Translations under genes and position numbers: made by a program | The notes under the pieces: generated by a model | The model's database searches: none | What the model was told of the DNA's origin: nothing | The model's input: the letters and a program-made list of their open reading frames with translations, nothing else | Shown: positions 21,967 through 32,949 of the stretch, piece by piece | How positions within the stretch are numbered: the first letter of the stretch is position 1 | How the letters are laid out: the number at the start of each line of letters is the position of its first letter | Source of the DNA: Bugula neritina | Lineage: Eukaryota; Bryozoa; Gymnolaemata; Cheilostomatida; Bugulidae | Direction: 5' to 3' | Length of the DNA: 64,000 nt | Assembly (NCBI GenBank): GCA_964035545.1 | Contig: OZ037771.1 | Span: forward strand, 12,528,980-12,592,979

Positions 21967-22748
21967 ATGCAGGTGAGCAGTTTTTATGTTAAAATTTAAC
22001 ACAAAGTCAAAATAATTTATCAATTTTTGGAAAAACAAGTTGAAGTTGAAAACTGTTTTAAACTTTGAAACCATTTCTATATACTTTGACTTTTTCAAAC
22101 AATTTAGTTCCTTTAAAACCCTTTTTCAGTACTTCTAGTTTTCCTAAAGTCGAATAACTGTACAAATTAATCTTCATCTAATCTTGCTTATCTGCATGTA
22201 TCTCACATATTTCAGCATTATGTATTCAAACAGAAGCTTATAAAGACTATAATGTTTGATTTCTGTAGTTTGGAATTGAGTCAATTCTAGCTGTCTTTTG
22301 TTGGGTCTATGAACCTATTGCATCACTGATAATCAGTAAGTATGTTATAACAACATGTCTGGTACTATAGTCTTTCTATGAGCAGCAGAGAAAGTAGGCG
22401 CATGATTTTAAAACTGAAGAAATGTATAGAATTTAAATCTTTGCCTAGTATATATCAAATTATATTTTATCCATGTTATCTATATGTTTATGTTTTGTCC
22501 TAAACTTTTACTTTATAACCCTAGCAAAGCAGAGACCTATAAATAATATAATTGACATTTTTGCATATAGTGTAAATTCGTATACTGAGTTTTATTAAAA
22601 TTATTTTTGGTTGAAATTGTCAACCTCTCTTGAATAGTAAATTGATGGAAAAATGTTAGATTACACATAAATGGTACAAAGTATTGTTAAGTACATGTTT
22701 TACAATTATATTTTATCAGGTCACAAAACAAACCCTCATTTCCTATGA
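21967..22748 (+). CDS. Candidate three-exon microprotein, 33 aa, single membrane helix
   Basis: A tiny first exon ATGCAG at 21967-21972 is followed by a GTGAGC donor. Exon 2 is 22269-22335, after TTTCTGTAG and before GTAAGT. Exon 3 is 22720-22748, after TTTTATCAG. Phases agree and give MQFGIESILAVFCWVYEP, then IASLII and a short polar end SHKTNPHFL. Residues 4-24 would form one membrane-spanning helix. Exon 2 has good splice signals, but six-base first exons and 33-residue products are easily found by chance. Exon 3 lies in the duplicated 1.35 kb block and its frame and stop are kept in the other copy (from about 261). The family is not recognised; exon 2 may belong to a longer gene. Confidence 0.3.
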
Positions 22749-23809
22749 TGACTTGGTATCTAAATCAATGATTGGAAGAGAACATGAAAGGCTCGAATCT
22801 GTGGGATCAGCTATGCCAATCACACATGGAGGCTTCTCATTATGAAGCTTAACTGCGATTGGCTGCAATATGTTACAATATGTACTCATTTTAAAGTTGC
22901 CATAAAAGTATATCACTTCAATGCTATGTGTACTGACCACCAAAGACTGAATAAAAGTGAATGAATGACGCAATGTGCTGATTTTATATAATAGTCTGAA
23001 AATAGCTTTTTTGTGGTAGCCAAATTTGGTTTACTAAGCTCATGTGCCATGCAAAACACAGAAAAGCATGAGATGGTTAACAAAGCTATAAAACTTTAAT
23101 CAAAGCTGTAATAATATAACAAAGGCTTTCCATGCTTGTTGAATGTTTCAACATAATATGCATATTGTTGTTTCTTTATTTCAACAATATGATTCTAATG
23201 AAATAGTAGATGATCTATAGGGTGCTACCCGGAGGGTGGTAATGATAGGGCCCATTTAGCTAATGAAGGCCCAAACTGGTCAGTACTATAAGTCAATTCA
23301 CATTTCACATTATATGTATATAAATAATCATCTGAACATGTGTTACATAACTATATTTAGTCACAATAGTATGACGCTTTTTGGGTATATTATAGTTTTA
23401 TATATGTACAAAACACACCATAGTTACACATTTGGCATTGATTATTATTATAATTTGATCCTATTTCATGCAAGTGAATTGCTACCTCACTCTGCATGCA
23501 TGTATAGATTATATCATGATTATCTGTTATTATAACATATAATATCAATTCAAAATATTTATTTCCTTCAACAAGTATATTAGGTATATGAATATGCTGT
23601 ATCCTTAAAATTGTTTATAAATTGCACAACACCTCCCCTTATTAAAAAGGCAGCATATTCTATTAATATTTTTATTTCCGAAATGAATTGTTTATATTAA
23701 ATTTTTTGAAAAACATTGAAATTTCAACTAATATTCTAACTGCATTGAGGCAAGTCTTGTTTGTGTGCTCTAAACGTGCGCATTATACGTTTTAGGTATA
23801 TTAATATAG
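22469..23809 (+). repeat. 1.35 kb duplicated block, copy 2
   Basis: Same-orientation copy of 1-1368. It starts near TCCATGTTATCTATATGTTT and ends near 23809, about 190 bp before the start codon of the AtuA-like gene. No terminal inverted repeats, poly-A tail or target duplication are visible, so a segmental duplication and an unrecognised mobile element are both open. Confidence 0.85.
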
Positions 23810-24001
23810 CATAAATTTTCAGCGTTGGCAATAGATGACGGAGTTAGCTCCCCTATTGTAATCGTTGTGCGCTAACTTTCCGCATTATTGAACTGGAATA
23901 GCTAAATAGTGCGAACATGAAGCAAATCTACATATTATTTTGTCTATTGGAAATAGAGGATTTTTTACGTGCAAGTTGAATAGATTCAGTCTACAAACAA
24001 A

Positions 24002-27000
24002 ATGATGCTGAGGAGGTGTGGTTTGCAAGCCTTGTCTTGTGCTAAGAAACTTAAAGTTGCTAAAAGTAACTCATATTCCTATTTTGGTTGTCGGTTCAAA
24101 AGTGTGAGAATAGGATGTTCATCGGGATTTTTTGGAGATACAACAGTGTCAGGTATCTGCTTGCTAAACTTATAAAATTAAGCTGTAGTATTACTATTAC
24201 TATTATTATTACTCGCATTATCATTATCACTTTATGATTATCATTATCATATGAATATGAGTACTTCTGTATTACATTTACTATTACTATTAGTATTAGA
24301 CTTAGTATTACTAGGATTAGTATTACTATTAATAAATCTATTAGTATCAGTAATACTAATAGTATAAGTATCTGTATTACTATTAGTCAGTATTGGGGTT
24401 TAGTACAATCACTCCAACTCTTCGTCAATATGAATATCTCCATAATCCTGAGTATGACTATTAATAATATTAATAATAATATTATTACTATTAATAATAA
24501 CAATATAGCTCTGTAACTGTCAGTATGAGTATCGTCATCACTATGACTAAGAGGAAGCCAAAATTTGTTCTTATTTTTAAATTTGAAGGAACGTGTAAAC
24601 TAGTAAATCACTAAAGGTAAATGTAATGCTTAAGATTAACTAACTATCACTATTACTATTAGTATTATTATTGGCATTACTATTAATATTATTACTATTA
24701 GTATTAGTATATTCTTAATCTGAGTATTACTAAAAGCAAAAGCGGAGTTTGAATCTAACTATTTAAAGTTGGCTTATCTTTGTCATTCTAATAATCATAA
24801 TGAGAATGTTTTTCGTTTTTATTCACATCGACTTTTTACGAGATAATTATTAATTGTGAAACGGGTAACGATTTATTGTTAATTGTGCAAACAAGCTATG
24901 AACATAACAATTCAATGTGATATTTACAGTATTTAGGTGCATGTTTATTTTTAATAGTATATGTAAATTTTTAGTTATCACATATATTTTCAAAGTTTGT
25001 TTTGAATTCTAATATTTCCTAATCTATTATCGAAAAATCATATACCTTTATGATTTTACCAAAGTTTTTGGAATGAATTTTAATAATAACATTTGTGAGA
25101 GAAACAATTATAAATTATGTTTTTAAAATTTGCCTATTGCTAGGTGAGTTCGTGTCATGAAAGTTCAAAGGTCAAAGAACTATAAACCTTAACATTTTTG
25201 GGTAAATGCTTCTTTTCAGCTCGACAGCTGGTAGAGAAAGGCAAGTTGGATTTCTTAGTGATGGACTACTTGTCAGAAATCACCATGTCTTTGCTGGTGG
25301 CAGCACAGAAGAAGAACCCTGTAAGTGTGTTTTCTGTAAAACCAAGCTTCTATCGTTTTTACATGTAGCTAGTAATCCAGGAACTCAAACTTGAATCCTT
25401 CCCATGAAGACACCTAGTGGTAAGGGTCTTCACATAAACTAAGGACTGTGCCTGCTTCTCACCATGTTAGTGGTTTAAGGGTTCTCTTAGTAGCAAAGAA
25501 GTAATCATGTCGGGCCAAGCTGAGTCCACAATTCAATCAACTTTTAAAACATAATGGTAATTCTATTTTTAGGCTCTTGGCTTTATTCCTGATTTTGTGC
25601 AGCAAGCTAGAGTATTGATGGCAGCAAAGGCTAAAGGTCAGCAGGTTGAGCATCTTACATATGTTACATTCAGTTGACCTTGATATATCTTGATATATAC
25701 AGTCAGTGTAATACTACTTGATATATCTTGATATATACAGCCAGTGTAATACTACTTGATATACCTTAATATATACAGTCGGTGTAATACTGCTTGGGCT
25801 AGCATAGTGTTTCAATATACAGATATTATATCACTATATCTACATATAATATCTTACTATATGTACATAGGCATTGCTACATGTACATATATATCTTTTT
25901 CACGCGCAGCGACCACGCTCGTGGACACAACTTATATAGTGTACAAAGTGACTCATAAAAGATTCATGTATGAAAGGGATATTACTATATATGCATATAT
26001 ATTATTTTATGTTTTCATTGATTAAGTTTCCCTCCAGGTGTTAAGGTGGTAGCTAATGCTGGAGGCATCAATCCACATGGTTGCGCTGCCGCATTGAAAC
26101 AAGTTCTTGGGGACAAAGCTGACTCTCTTAAAATCGCCGTGGTAACCGGCGATAATCTAATTGAGAGGGTAACGTTATGCTACAGTTAATGTGTTATACA
26201 CACTTTCAGCTGTGTAATTAGTCTTTAATGTGATTGGTCGAATATTTACCTGAACGGCAGGTTTGAAGGAAACCACTTAGTTTTCTCTATTTTTTTTGTA
26301 AAATAATGATATTTCAACTTTGGAAATGTTGATGAAATATTTTGAGAAATTTTTATCGAAATAGATTGTCTATCTGTAATGTGCAATACAGTCTACAATA
26401 GTTATTGTTTGCCGTGTGAATTCCAGTACAGTTAAGTTGTGTTGAATTGTATAGTTAGATGAGATGAAATCTGCAGACGTAAAGGAGATGAGCAGTGGAA
26501 TGCCTCTTTGTGACACGACCAATAGCATGACAGCTTACCTCGGGTTAGTATTGCATTGCCACATTGTACTAATGTACTAGTGACTTCTAGTATTTGTCAG
26601 AGTAAAGAAACTACATAGACTTTATATACTTATATACATAGGGAGCAGCTGTGGTCTAGGGTTGGAGCGTTTGCCTAGTAAACACGAAGTCACCGGTTCG
26701 AACCGACAAAGGCCATTGGTAATGTTAGGAAGAGCATCCAGTCATAATTGCTCTTGTGCCACATATGAATAAGTTCTTAGCCTGATTTAACAAAAAAATC
26801 CTTTCATCAAGGGTTTCCTGGCGACTATAAACTTGCGTGAGTTTTTATAGACGACATATGCATAGATAAGCTGGACTCATTCACAACAGCCTTACCATAG
26901 CAAAAGAGGGGCAACTCCAAAACTGCAAAAGTTAATATCGAACTATCCAATAATCTAAAGTTTTGGTAAGAACAATGAAAGCATAGTGTTTATGGTTCAC

Positions 27001-30000
27001 GTCACCTAACTGCGTATTCTTGCATCATTTCAGAGCCGTTCCAATATCGATGGCTCTCCACTCAGAAGCTGATGTGGTGATAACTGGCAGATGTACTGAC
27101 AGTGCCCTAGCTTTAGGACCACTCATGTACTCACACGGCTGGAAGGAGACGGATCTAGATCTATTAGCTTGTGGCTCATTGGCAGGTCATCTGATAGAGT
27201 GTGGGGCTCAAGCTACTGGTGGCGTATTCACAGATTGGCATTCTGTGGAGGGCTGGTGAGAATATACTGTCCATGTTCAGCAGGGGTGGATGGTAGCAGG
27301 GGTGTATGTAGCAGAGATGGATGGCACATGGGGGGTGCATTTAAAGTAACAAATAGGTAAATAAGTAGAGCAATAAGTTTGCCAACTCTTGAATGCAGCT
27401 GTTGATTTTTTAACTTGAGAACTTCTTGGAATAACAAAAGTATGTCGAAAAATGTAATTTTGATTGTAAATCCAACTTCAATTGTATTTCACTTACCCTG
27501 TAGTGAAGCTAGTAAGTTTTATTTTTTCATAAATAATACAAGTGTTGAGAAAAAATATAGAATCTTTTGTGTTTCCATTCAGTTATGTATCACATCTACT
27601 AGGTGCATGTTTTAGGGACGACATAGGCTTTCCCATAGTGCAATGTGAGGCTGATGGGAGTTTCACACTGAGTAAACCTCCCGGTACGGGTGGGTTGGTG
27701 ACCCCCGCCACAGTTTCTGAGCAACTACTGTATGAGATTCATGATCCAGCTGAGTACATTCTACCTGACGTTGTGTGTGACTTTACTCAAGTCACTGTGG
27801 AGTCAACAGGAAGTGAGTATTAGTGATTACTAGGTCAGCATCTTAAGTCAGCTTGTTGAGTCAGTATGTTAAGTCAGTAAATTAGTTAAGTAAGTATGTT
27901 AAGTCAGTGTTTAGTTGAATAAATATGTTATGTCAGTATTTAGCCAAGTGTTGTTAGGTCAGTATATCTGTATAATTAAGTCAGTGTATTAGTGTTACAG
28001 TAATTATCATATGGCTGGAATACTGATATAATAAATAGAAACTCACTCATCAGACACTATTCTAGTAGTAGGTATACTGTAATCTTGTGGTTGAAAAATA
28101 CAAAACAAGATTATGGTAATTATGTCATCAGTTTTCAGATTGTCAAACTCTGTCACTACAGTTTTATACAGCCTAATAACACTCACATGGCCCCATCTGA
28201 TTGGTTAACGGAATATAAATAGTTTTTGTTTCTAAAATTTCCTGTTACAGATTCTGATAAAGTGCTGGTGAGGGGGGCGCGAGGTAGGCCCCCATCTGAC
28301 AGCTACAAGGCAAGTGGCTTAGCTTAAGACTAAGATCTTTAATTATGGAGTTAGTTTGGTTTTGTTCTAGTTTTTCCTTCATTCTCCTAATGGTGTTTTA
28401 AAAACCGTTTAAATAACAAATAGTTGCTTTTTATACAATATATTTCTGTATTAAGGAATAATAGGCTAATTGCACATTGAGTTATTTTCTCTATTCTCAG
28501 TGACAGAGGGATGTTACATGTGTTTTCGAGTTATATTTTTAAGCTAATTCAATTTTGATTTTTGAATTAACTCAAGTCAATTAACACATCTTGTAAACAA
28601 TAATTTAAATAAGTAAATCATTGAAAAAATAATGTTCCATTTGTTTGTGAATAATGCTTAATTATGAGTTTCATTTTTAGGCTAGCCCAATATTGAAGAA
28701 AGCATCTGTAAACAATAATTTAAATAGTTGTAGCATCTATGACTGTTTATGGCTTTCAACCTTCTGCTATATTCTTCTAATGTAACAATGGCCAATGAGA
28801 TTAGCATTGTAGAACCACAAGAATATAATGCAATCAGTACTAATCAGTTTTCGGTCTCCAGGTGTGCTCTACCTACTCCGATGGGTTCCGATTGACTGCA
28901 GTTTGTGTACTCGGTGGACCAAAGAGCGCCGAGAAAGCCAGAAAAACAGCCAATGCTATTCTAAAACGGTCTGATATTAACTCCTTTTATCACCATATTC
29001 ACTGACTCAGTTACTTTTTTGTCTTCTTCTATCTTCGCAGTATTTAAAGTTAAATGTCTTCTGCAGAGTGGCTAGGGAGGCGGGGTTACTGGGGCTTGAG
29101 CCAATCACAAGCTACAATTTACAAGTTTTGGGGTCAGAGCAGACGTATGGGCCACATGCAGACGTGCATATTGCTCAGGTAAGTTTATACTGTGTGTATT
29201 AAGGGGAAAAAGACTTTGAAGTTGTTTGCTCACTGAATGTATGCACACATTTTATATGTATGTATATTTGCATACAGTCACAATTGTCCTTAGCCCGATT
29301 TAACAAAAAACCCTTTTCGTAAGGGTTTTCTCAAAGGATGGTGACTATAAATTTGCGTGAGTTAAACTTTCGTGAGTATATATTTTGTATGTATCTATGT
29401 ATGCCCAGTATAATTGTGTGTTGTAAACTCTATAATCTACATCATTGCTGTTTTCACACAACATGCAAATGTCAAATATGAAGTAATATAATTGAAATAA
29501 GATGTTGATACAGTCATTTTGTGGAGTTATCCTTTCTTTTCAACATCATTAGAATAACCGAGAAGCTGTGCTGTGGTTAGCTGCACATCATCACGATAAG
29601 AAGGTTCTAGAAATTCTTTCTAAGGAGTTGGCCCCAGCTGGTACTGGAATGGGTGAGTTTTCCCTCCTTGCTAACAACTGCTCTAACAAAGTGAGAAATA
29701 TTCTACATGACTCATTGAGTTTAAATAGATTTGCTTCATAATAAATGTGTGAGCTTTGACCAGTTGGTGACGTAATGTTTGGTTTTTTAGCTCCTGGTTT
29801 AACAGCTCTAGTTGGCGGCAGACCCAAAGTGTAAGTTTCCTATTTATTCAACTTTTTTTGTTGACTCAGACATTCATACGCTTTCAATGTAAAGTCAAAA
29901 CTGCTAGTAATATTTCTACCTATGAATTACTCTTTAATTGTTATAGCTTTTATATAAATTCACCCCAAATAAATTTTAATAACTTTTATGATCAACCTTG

Positions 30001-31369
30001 ACCTATGCTTGCCATTTCTTTATATTCTGGTTTTTATTGCAGATCTCCTGTGTTCAGCCTCTTTTCATTTCTCTACCCAAAGAGTAAAATAGAGGTGAGA
30101 ATTTAAACCATGATCTCTCTTTGAATGGCAACACATTTACTCTAAAGTTCTGAGACTCTCAAGCGTGTTGTGTAACCCAACACGTCTGCAGCAAGTTTAA
30201 ATTGTGATTTGTTTTATCAGACAAGTACATTTCTTATGATAGAATAACCTAGTTACTAGTAAGATGTTATTTAGTCTCTGAAGAATGCCACTATTCTCTC
30301 AGGTAAAGGTCGATGTGAACGGAGAAACTATTGGCTCATATGTGGCCAATCACAACACAGCTCCACTTCAGCCTACATCCTCTTCCACTAAAGCTAAGCA
30401 TCCCATCAGCCCTTTGACCGGTTCAGCTAGCTACAGGTTAGTCTACGTTTAGTAATCAAGTAAATAGATATTATTGCTGTTGGAACTTTTGTACTGCTAT
30501 TGTACTACTTGTCATTACCTGTCACTTCTATCACCTGTTATTACCTGCAACTGCTACTATTACCTGTAAAACCAAACCACTCGAAATGCATGTATGTTAA
30601 ATAATATATTGATATAAAACAGTTCAAAATATTTAAGATATTTAGAAAAATTGTTCTTTTTAAATGTCTGCAATATATTTCAATTTGAGTTAACTATAAA
30701 CTGCAATTTTTTGCTAATATCCAATTAAAATAAAATTGATCTCAAGTATTTAGAAACACACAAGACAATTAGTTTCAACTATTATACTATATAATGTGTT
30801 TGTATTTCATTGTGATGTCATATTGAAGAGTTGAAGAGCTAGCTTACACAAGGTCGGGGGACAAGGGCAATCATTGCAATATCGGGGTGGTCAGTCGGCA
30901 TCCCAAACTTTACCCTGTGCTGGTGGAACACTTGACGGCTGAGAAAGTGGCCAACTATTTCAAGCATGTATTCGACGGCGAACCAGAAGTTATAAGGTGA
31001 CAGTTTGTGCATATATGAAAAATTTGTGCAGACGATTCCCAAGATTCTCTTGCAAGTATTAACTTCTTAAATTTCTATAAAATATAGTTTTTTTCTCATC
31101 CACATTTTAGGTACGAAGTGCCTGGAATTAAAGGTCTGAATTTTGTGTTGAAGAATTCTCTAGGGGGTGGTGGTATAGCCTCCCTAAGATCGGATCCACA
31201 GGTAAAATTTTCTAAGCCTAAGCTTTTATATGGCTCAATGATCTACAAGTAGTTTAGCTGGTGGTGCATGTCTGTGAATATCTTCTGTTTCTTGTGTCAG
31301 GGGAAAGCTTACGGACAGATGATGCTAGATATGACCTTGAGTGACCTGCCAGATGACCTGAAGCTGTGA
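24002..31369 (+). CDS. AtuA/DUF1446 family protein, 628 aa, 17 exons
   Basis: Exons: 24002-24152, 25220-25320, 25573-25636, 26038-26168, 26455-26543, 27034-27255, 27616-27812, 28251-28309, 28862-28968, 29067-29178, 29553-29652, 29791-29830, 30043-30094, 30303-30436, 30829-30996, 31111-31201, 31301-31369. The total of 1887 nt is in phase throughout. AtuA belongs to the acyclic terpene utilisation cluster of pseudomonads; its exact reaction is not established. Residues 36-47 ([12 protein letters not shown]) open the DUF1446 domain. [13 protein letters not shown] (196-208), [17 protein letters not shown] and FTDW follow, and the C-terminal domain has [17 protein letters not shown] and [12 protein letters not shown]. 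The first 35 residues are basic, with no acidic residue, and look like a mitochondrial targeting peptide. Length equals bacterial homologues plus this leader. Intron 8 is GC-AG. Confidence 0.93.
24183..24740. repeat. Degenerate ATT/ACT triplet-rich stretch in intron 1
   Basis: Irregular TATTACTATTAGTATTA and similar triplet-like sequence on both sides of a short unique part. Similar sequence is at 36480-36800 and 43640-47050, so this is a genome-wide low-complexity type and not a local array. Confidence 0.7.
25679..25796 (+). repeat. 38-bp tandem repeat, three units, in AtuA intron 3
   Basis: Three units of TGATATATCTTGATATATAC followed by AGTCAGTGTAATACTACT, the third the most diverged. It has no overlap with splice sites. 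Confidence 0.9.
26640..26850 (+). mobile_element. tRNA-derived SINE, copy 1 (AtuA intron 5)
   Basis: The head is tRNA-like, with an A box (TGTGGTCTAGGGTTGGAG) and a B box (GGTTCGAACC) at normal spacing. The body continues with CAAAGGCCATTGGTAATGTT, AGGAAGAGCATCCAGT, GATTTAACAAAAAAATCCTT and ends GTGAGTTTTTATAG. The same body is at 43899-44107 and, inverted, at 56098-56319, with a 3' fragment at 29284-29363. Confidence 0.9.
28310..28311 (+). other. GC splice donor (GC-AG intron 8 of the AtuA-like gene)
   Basis: Exon 8 ends SDSYK and the intron begins GCAAGT. The match around the site (AAG then GCAAGT) is the strong consensus typical of GC donors. The nearest GT downstream would add four bases and break the frame of exon 9 ([13 protein letters not shown]), so the GC site is needed. 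The acceptor at 28860-28861 is ordinary (CTCCAG). Confidence 0.85.
29284..29363 (+). mobile_element. SINE 3' fragment (AtuA intron 10)
   Basis: Only the 3' body of the SINE family is present: TTAGCCCGATTTAACAAAAA, a hairpin CCCTTTTCGTAAGGG, then GGATGGTGACTATAAATTTG. The tRNA-like head is absent. Confidence 0.8.
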
Positions 31370-32449
31370 GCTGCGCCCAGCGTATCTCTCTTTACTTCAG
31401 CACTTGATTGATTCACTGGCGTGTTTGGTGTTACAACCTGGTTACTATCAGACATTGCCATGATAGACTCAGTCACACATATTTAGCCTGTGAATAATGT
31501 GGTGGGCTGATGATACGCCTCACATTCAACCTAGTTCTTTGGTTACAGCTGAATATCTATTTAGTTATATCTTCTGAATGCCAGTGTACACATGGTATAT
31601 GCACATGGATTAGTTAGGTTCACATATATATTCCGCACAAAACACTGAATAGGAGTAGTCTTCTCAACAAATGGAATAATTTCAGCAGTTCCCAGATTGA
31701 GAATGTAGCCTTTAATTTACATGACATTTTGGCTCCTCGCCAATAATTTTCAACAAAACAGCATGATCATTTTTTGTATGAATATTACAAAATTTTAAAA
31801 TAATATATAAGCCTGGCCAGCATTTTACAAGAAAGTTAATACTGTATGTTTGCATATATTTTTCCAAGTCATATTTTGCATGTATTACCACAAAATTGTG
31901 ATTGTATTCGTAACATGCAGATAATTGTCAAATTTATTGCAATTGATTACGGAATTGAAACGTAATATTTGTAACAAATTTGTTAATCTCATGTAAGCAA
32001 TATTACACAATAATAAATATAAAATATAAGTTATTACTCACCTGGCCATTATTGTGTTTAATTATTGTAAAATATAGCATTATGTAACAAAATCGTTCTT
32101 TAATTCTTTATCAACAAATGTCATGAATAGAAGTAAAGTTTTTTGAACAATTAATTTGCTGTCATCCAATTTGTATTCAATGAGAATGAATTTTTAATTC
32201 CGAAAATAATAATAATAAAAAGGTACAACCATTCAGTGTTGCAGCACATTAGTCGAATTTTGAATCCCACCAACACCATGAGCTAAATAAGTATAAAAAA
32301 AGATAACAAAAATTGTTACAGTTCACCGAGATTTGCTAAAAACCATAAGTTTTTTTGTACAAAATACAATGTTGATCTCGTAAGTATTTAAATTCTTTCA
32401 GCCTTTAGATTGCTGAATAGCCTTAAACTGCATCATTTAGTCGAGTGCA
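31370..32449. other. Intergenic region between convergent genes
   Basis: Downstream of the AtuA-like stop. AT-rich; an AATAAA at about 32012 (AATAATAAATATAAA) is a possible distal polyadenylation signal for it. Nothing else is recognised. Confidence 0.55.
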
Positions 32450-32936
32450 CTACAGTATAGTATGACTATACAGTTACTATATACTCTCACTAGTATACTA
32501 TAACTATACAGTTACTATAATATACTCTCACTAGTATACTATAACTATACAGTTACTATATACTCTCACTAGTATACTATAACTATACAGTTACTATATA
32601 CTCTTACTAGTATACTATAACTATACAGTTACTATGTACTCTCACTAGTATACTATAACTATACAGTTACTATGTACTCTCACTGTAGTATACTATAACT
32701 ATACAGTTACTATATACTCTCACTAGTATACTATAACTATACAGTTACTATGTACTCTCACTGTAGTATACTATAACTGTACAGTTACTATGTACTCTCA
32801 CTAGTATACTATAACTATACAGTTACTATGTACTCTCACTAGTATACTATAACTATACAGTTACTATGTACTCTCACTGTAGTATACTATAACTATACAG
32901 TTACTATGTACTCTCACTGTAGTATACTATAACTGT
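32450..32936. repeat. 38-bp minisatellite beside the SLC46 stop codon
   Basis: About 13 units of TAGTATACTATAACTATACA followed by GTTACTATATACTCTCAC, with variants TGTACTCTC and CTGTAGTATAC. The last unit ends about 14 bp from the stop codon of the minus-strand SLC46-like gene (32950-32952), so the array would form the start of its 3' UTR. Units are rich in short palindromes such as AGTATACT. Confidence 0.95.
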
Positions 32937-32949
32937 AGTAGTCGAGTAG

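Noticed and set aside
25756-26025. 89-codon frame within AtuA intron 3
   Set aside because: Ends at the exon 4 acceptor, Tyr/Ile-rich from AT repeats, and overlaps a tandem repeat.
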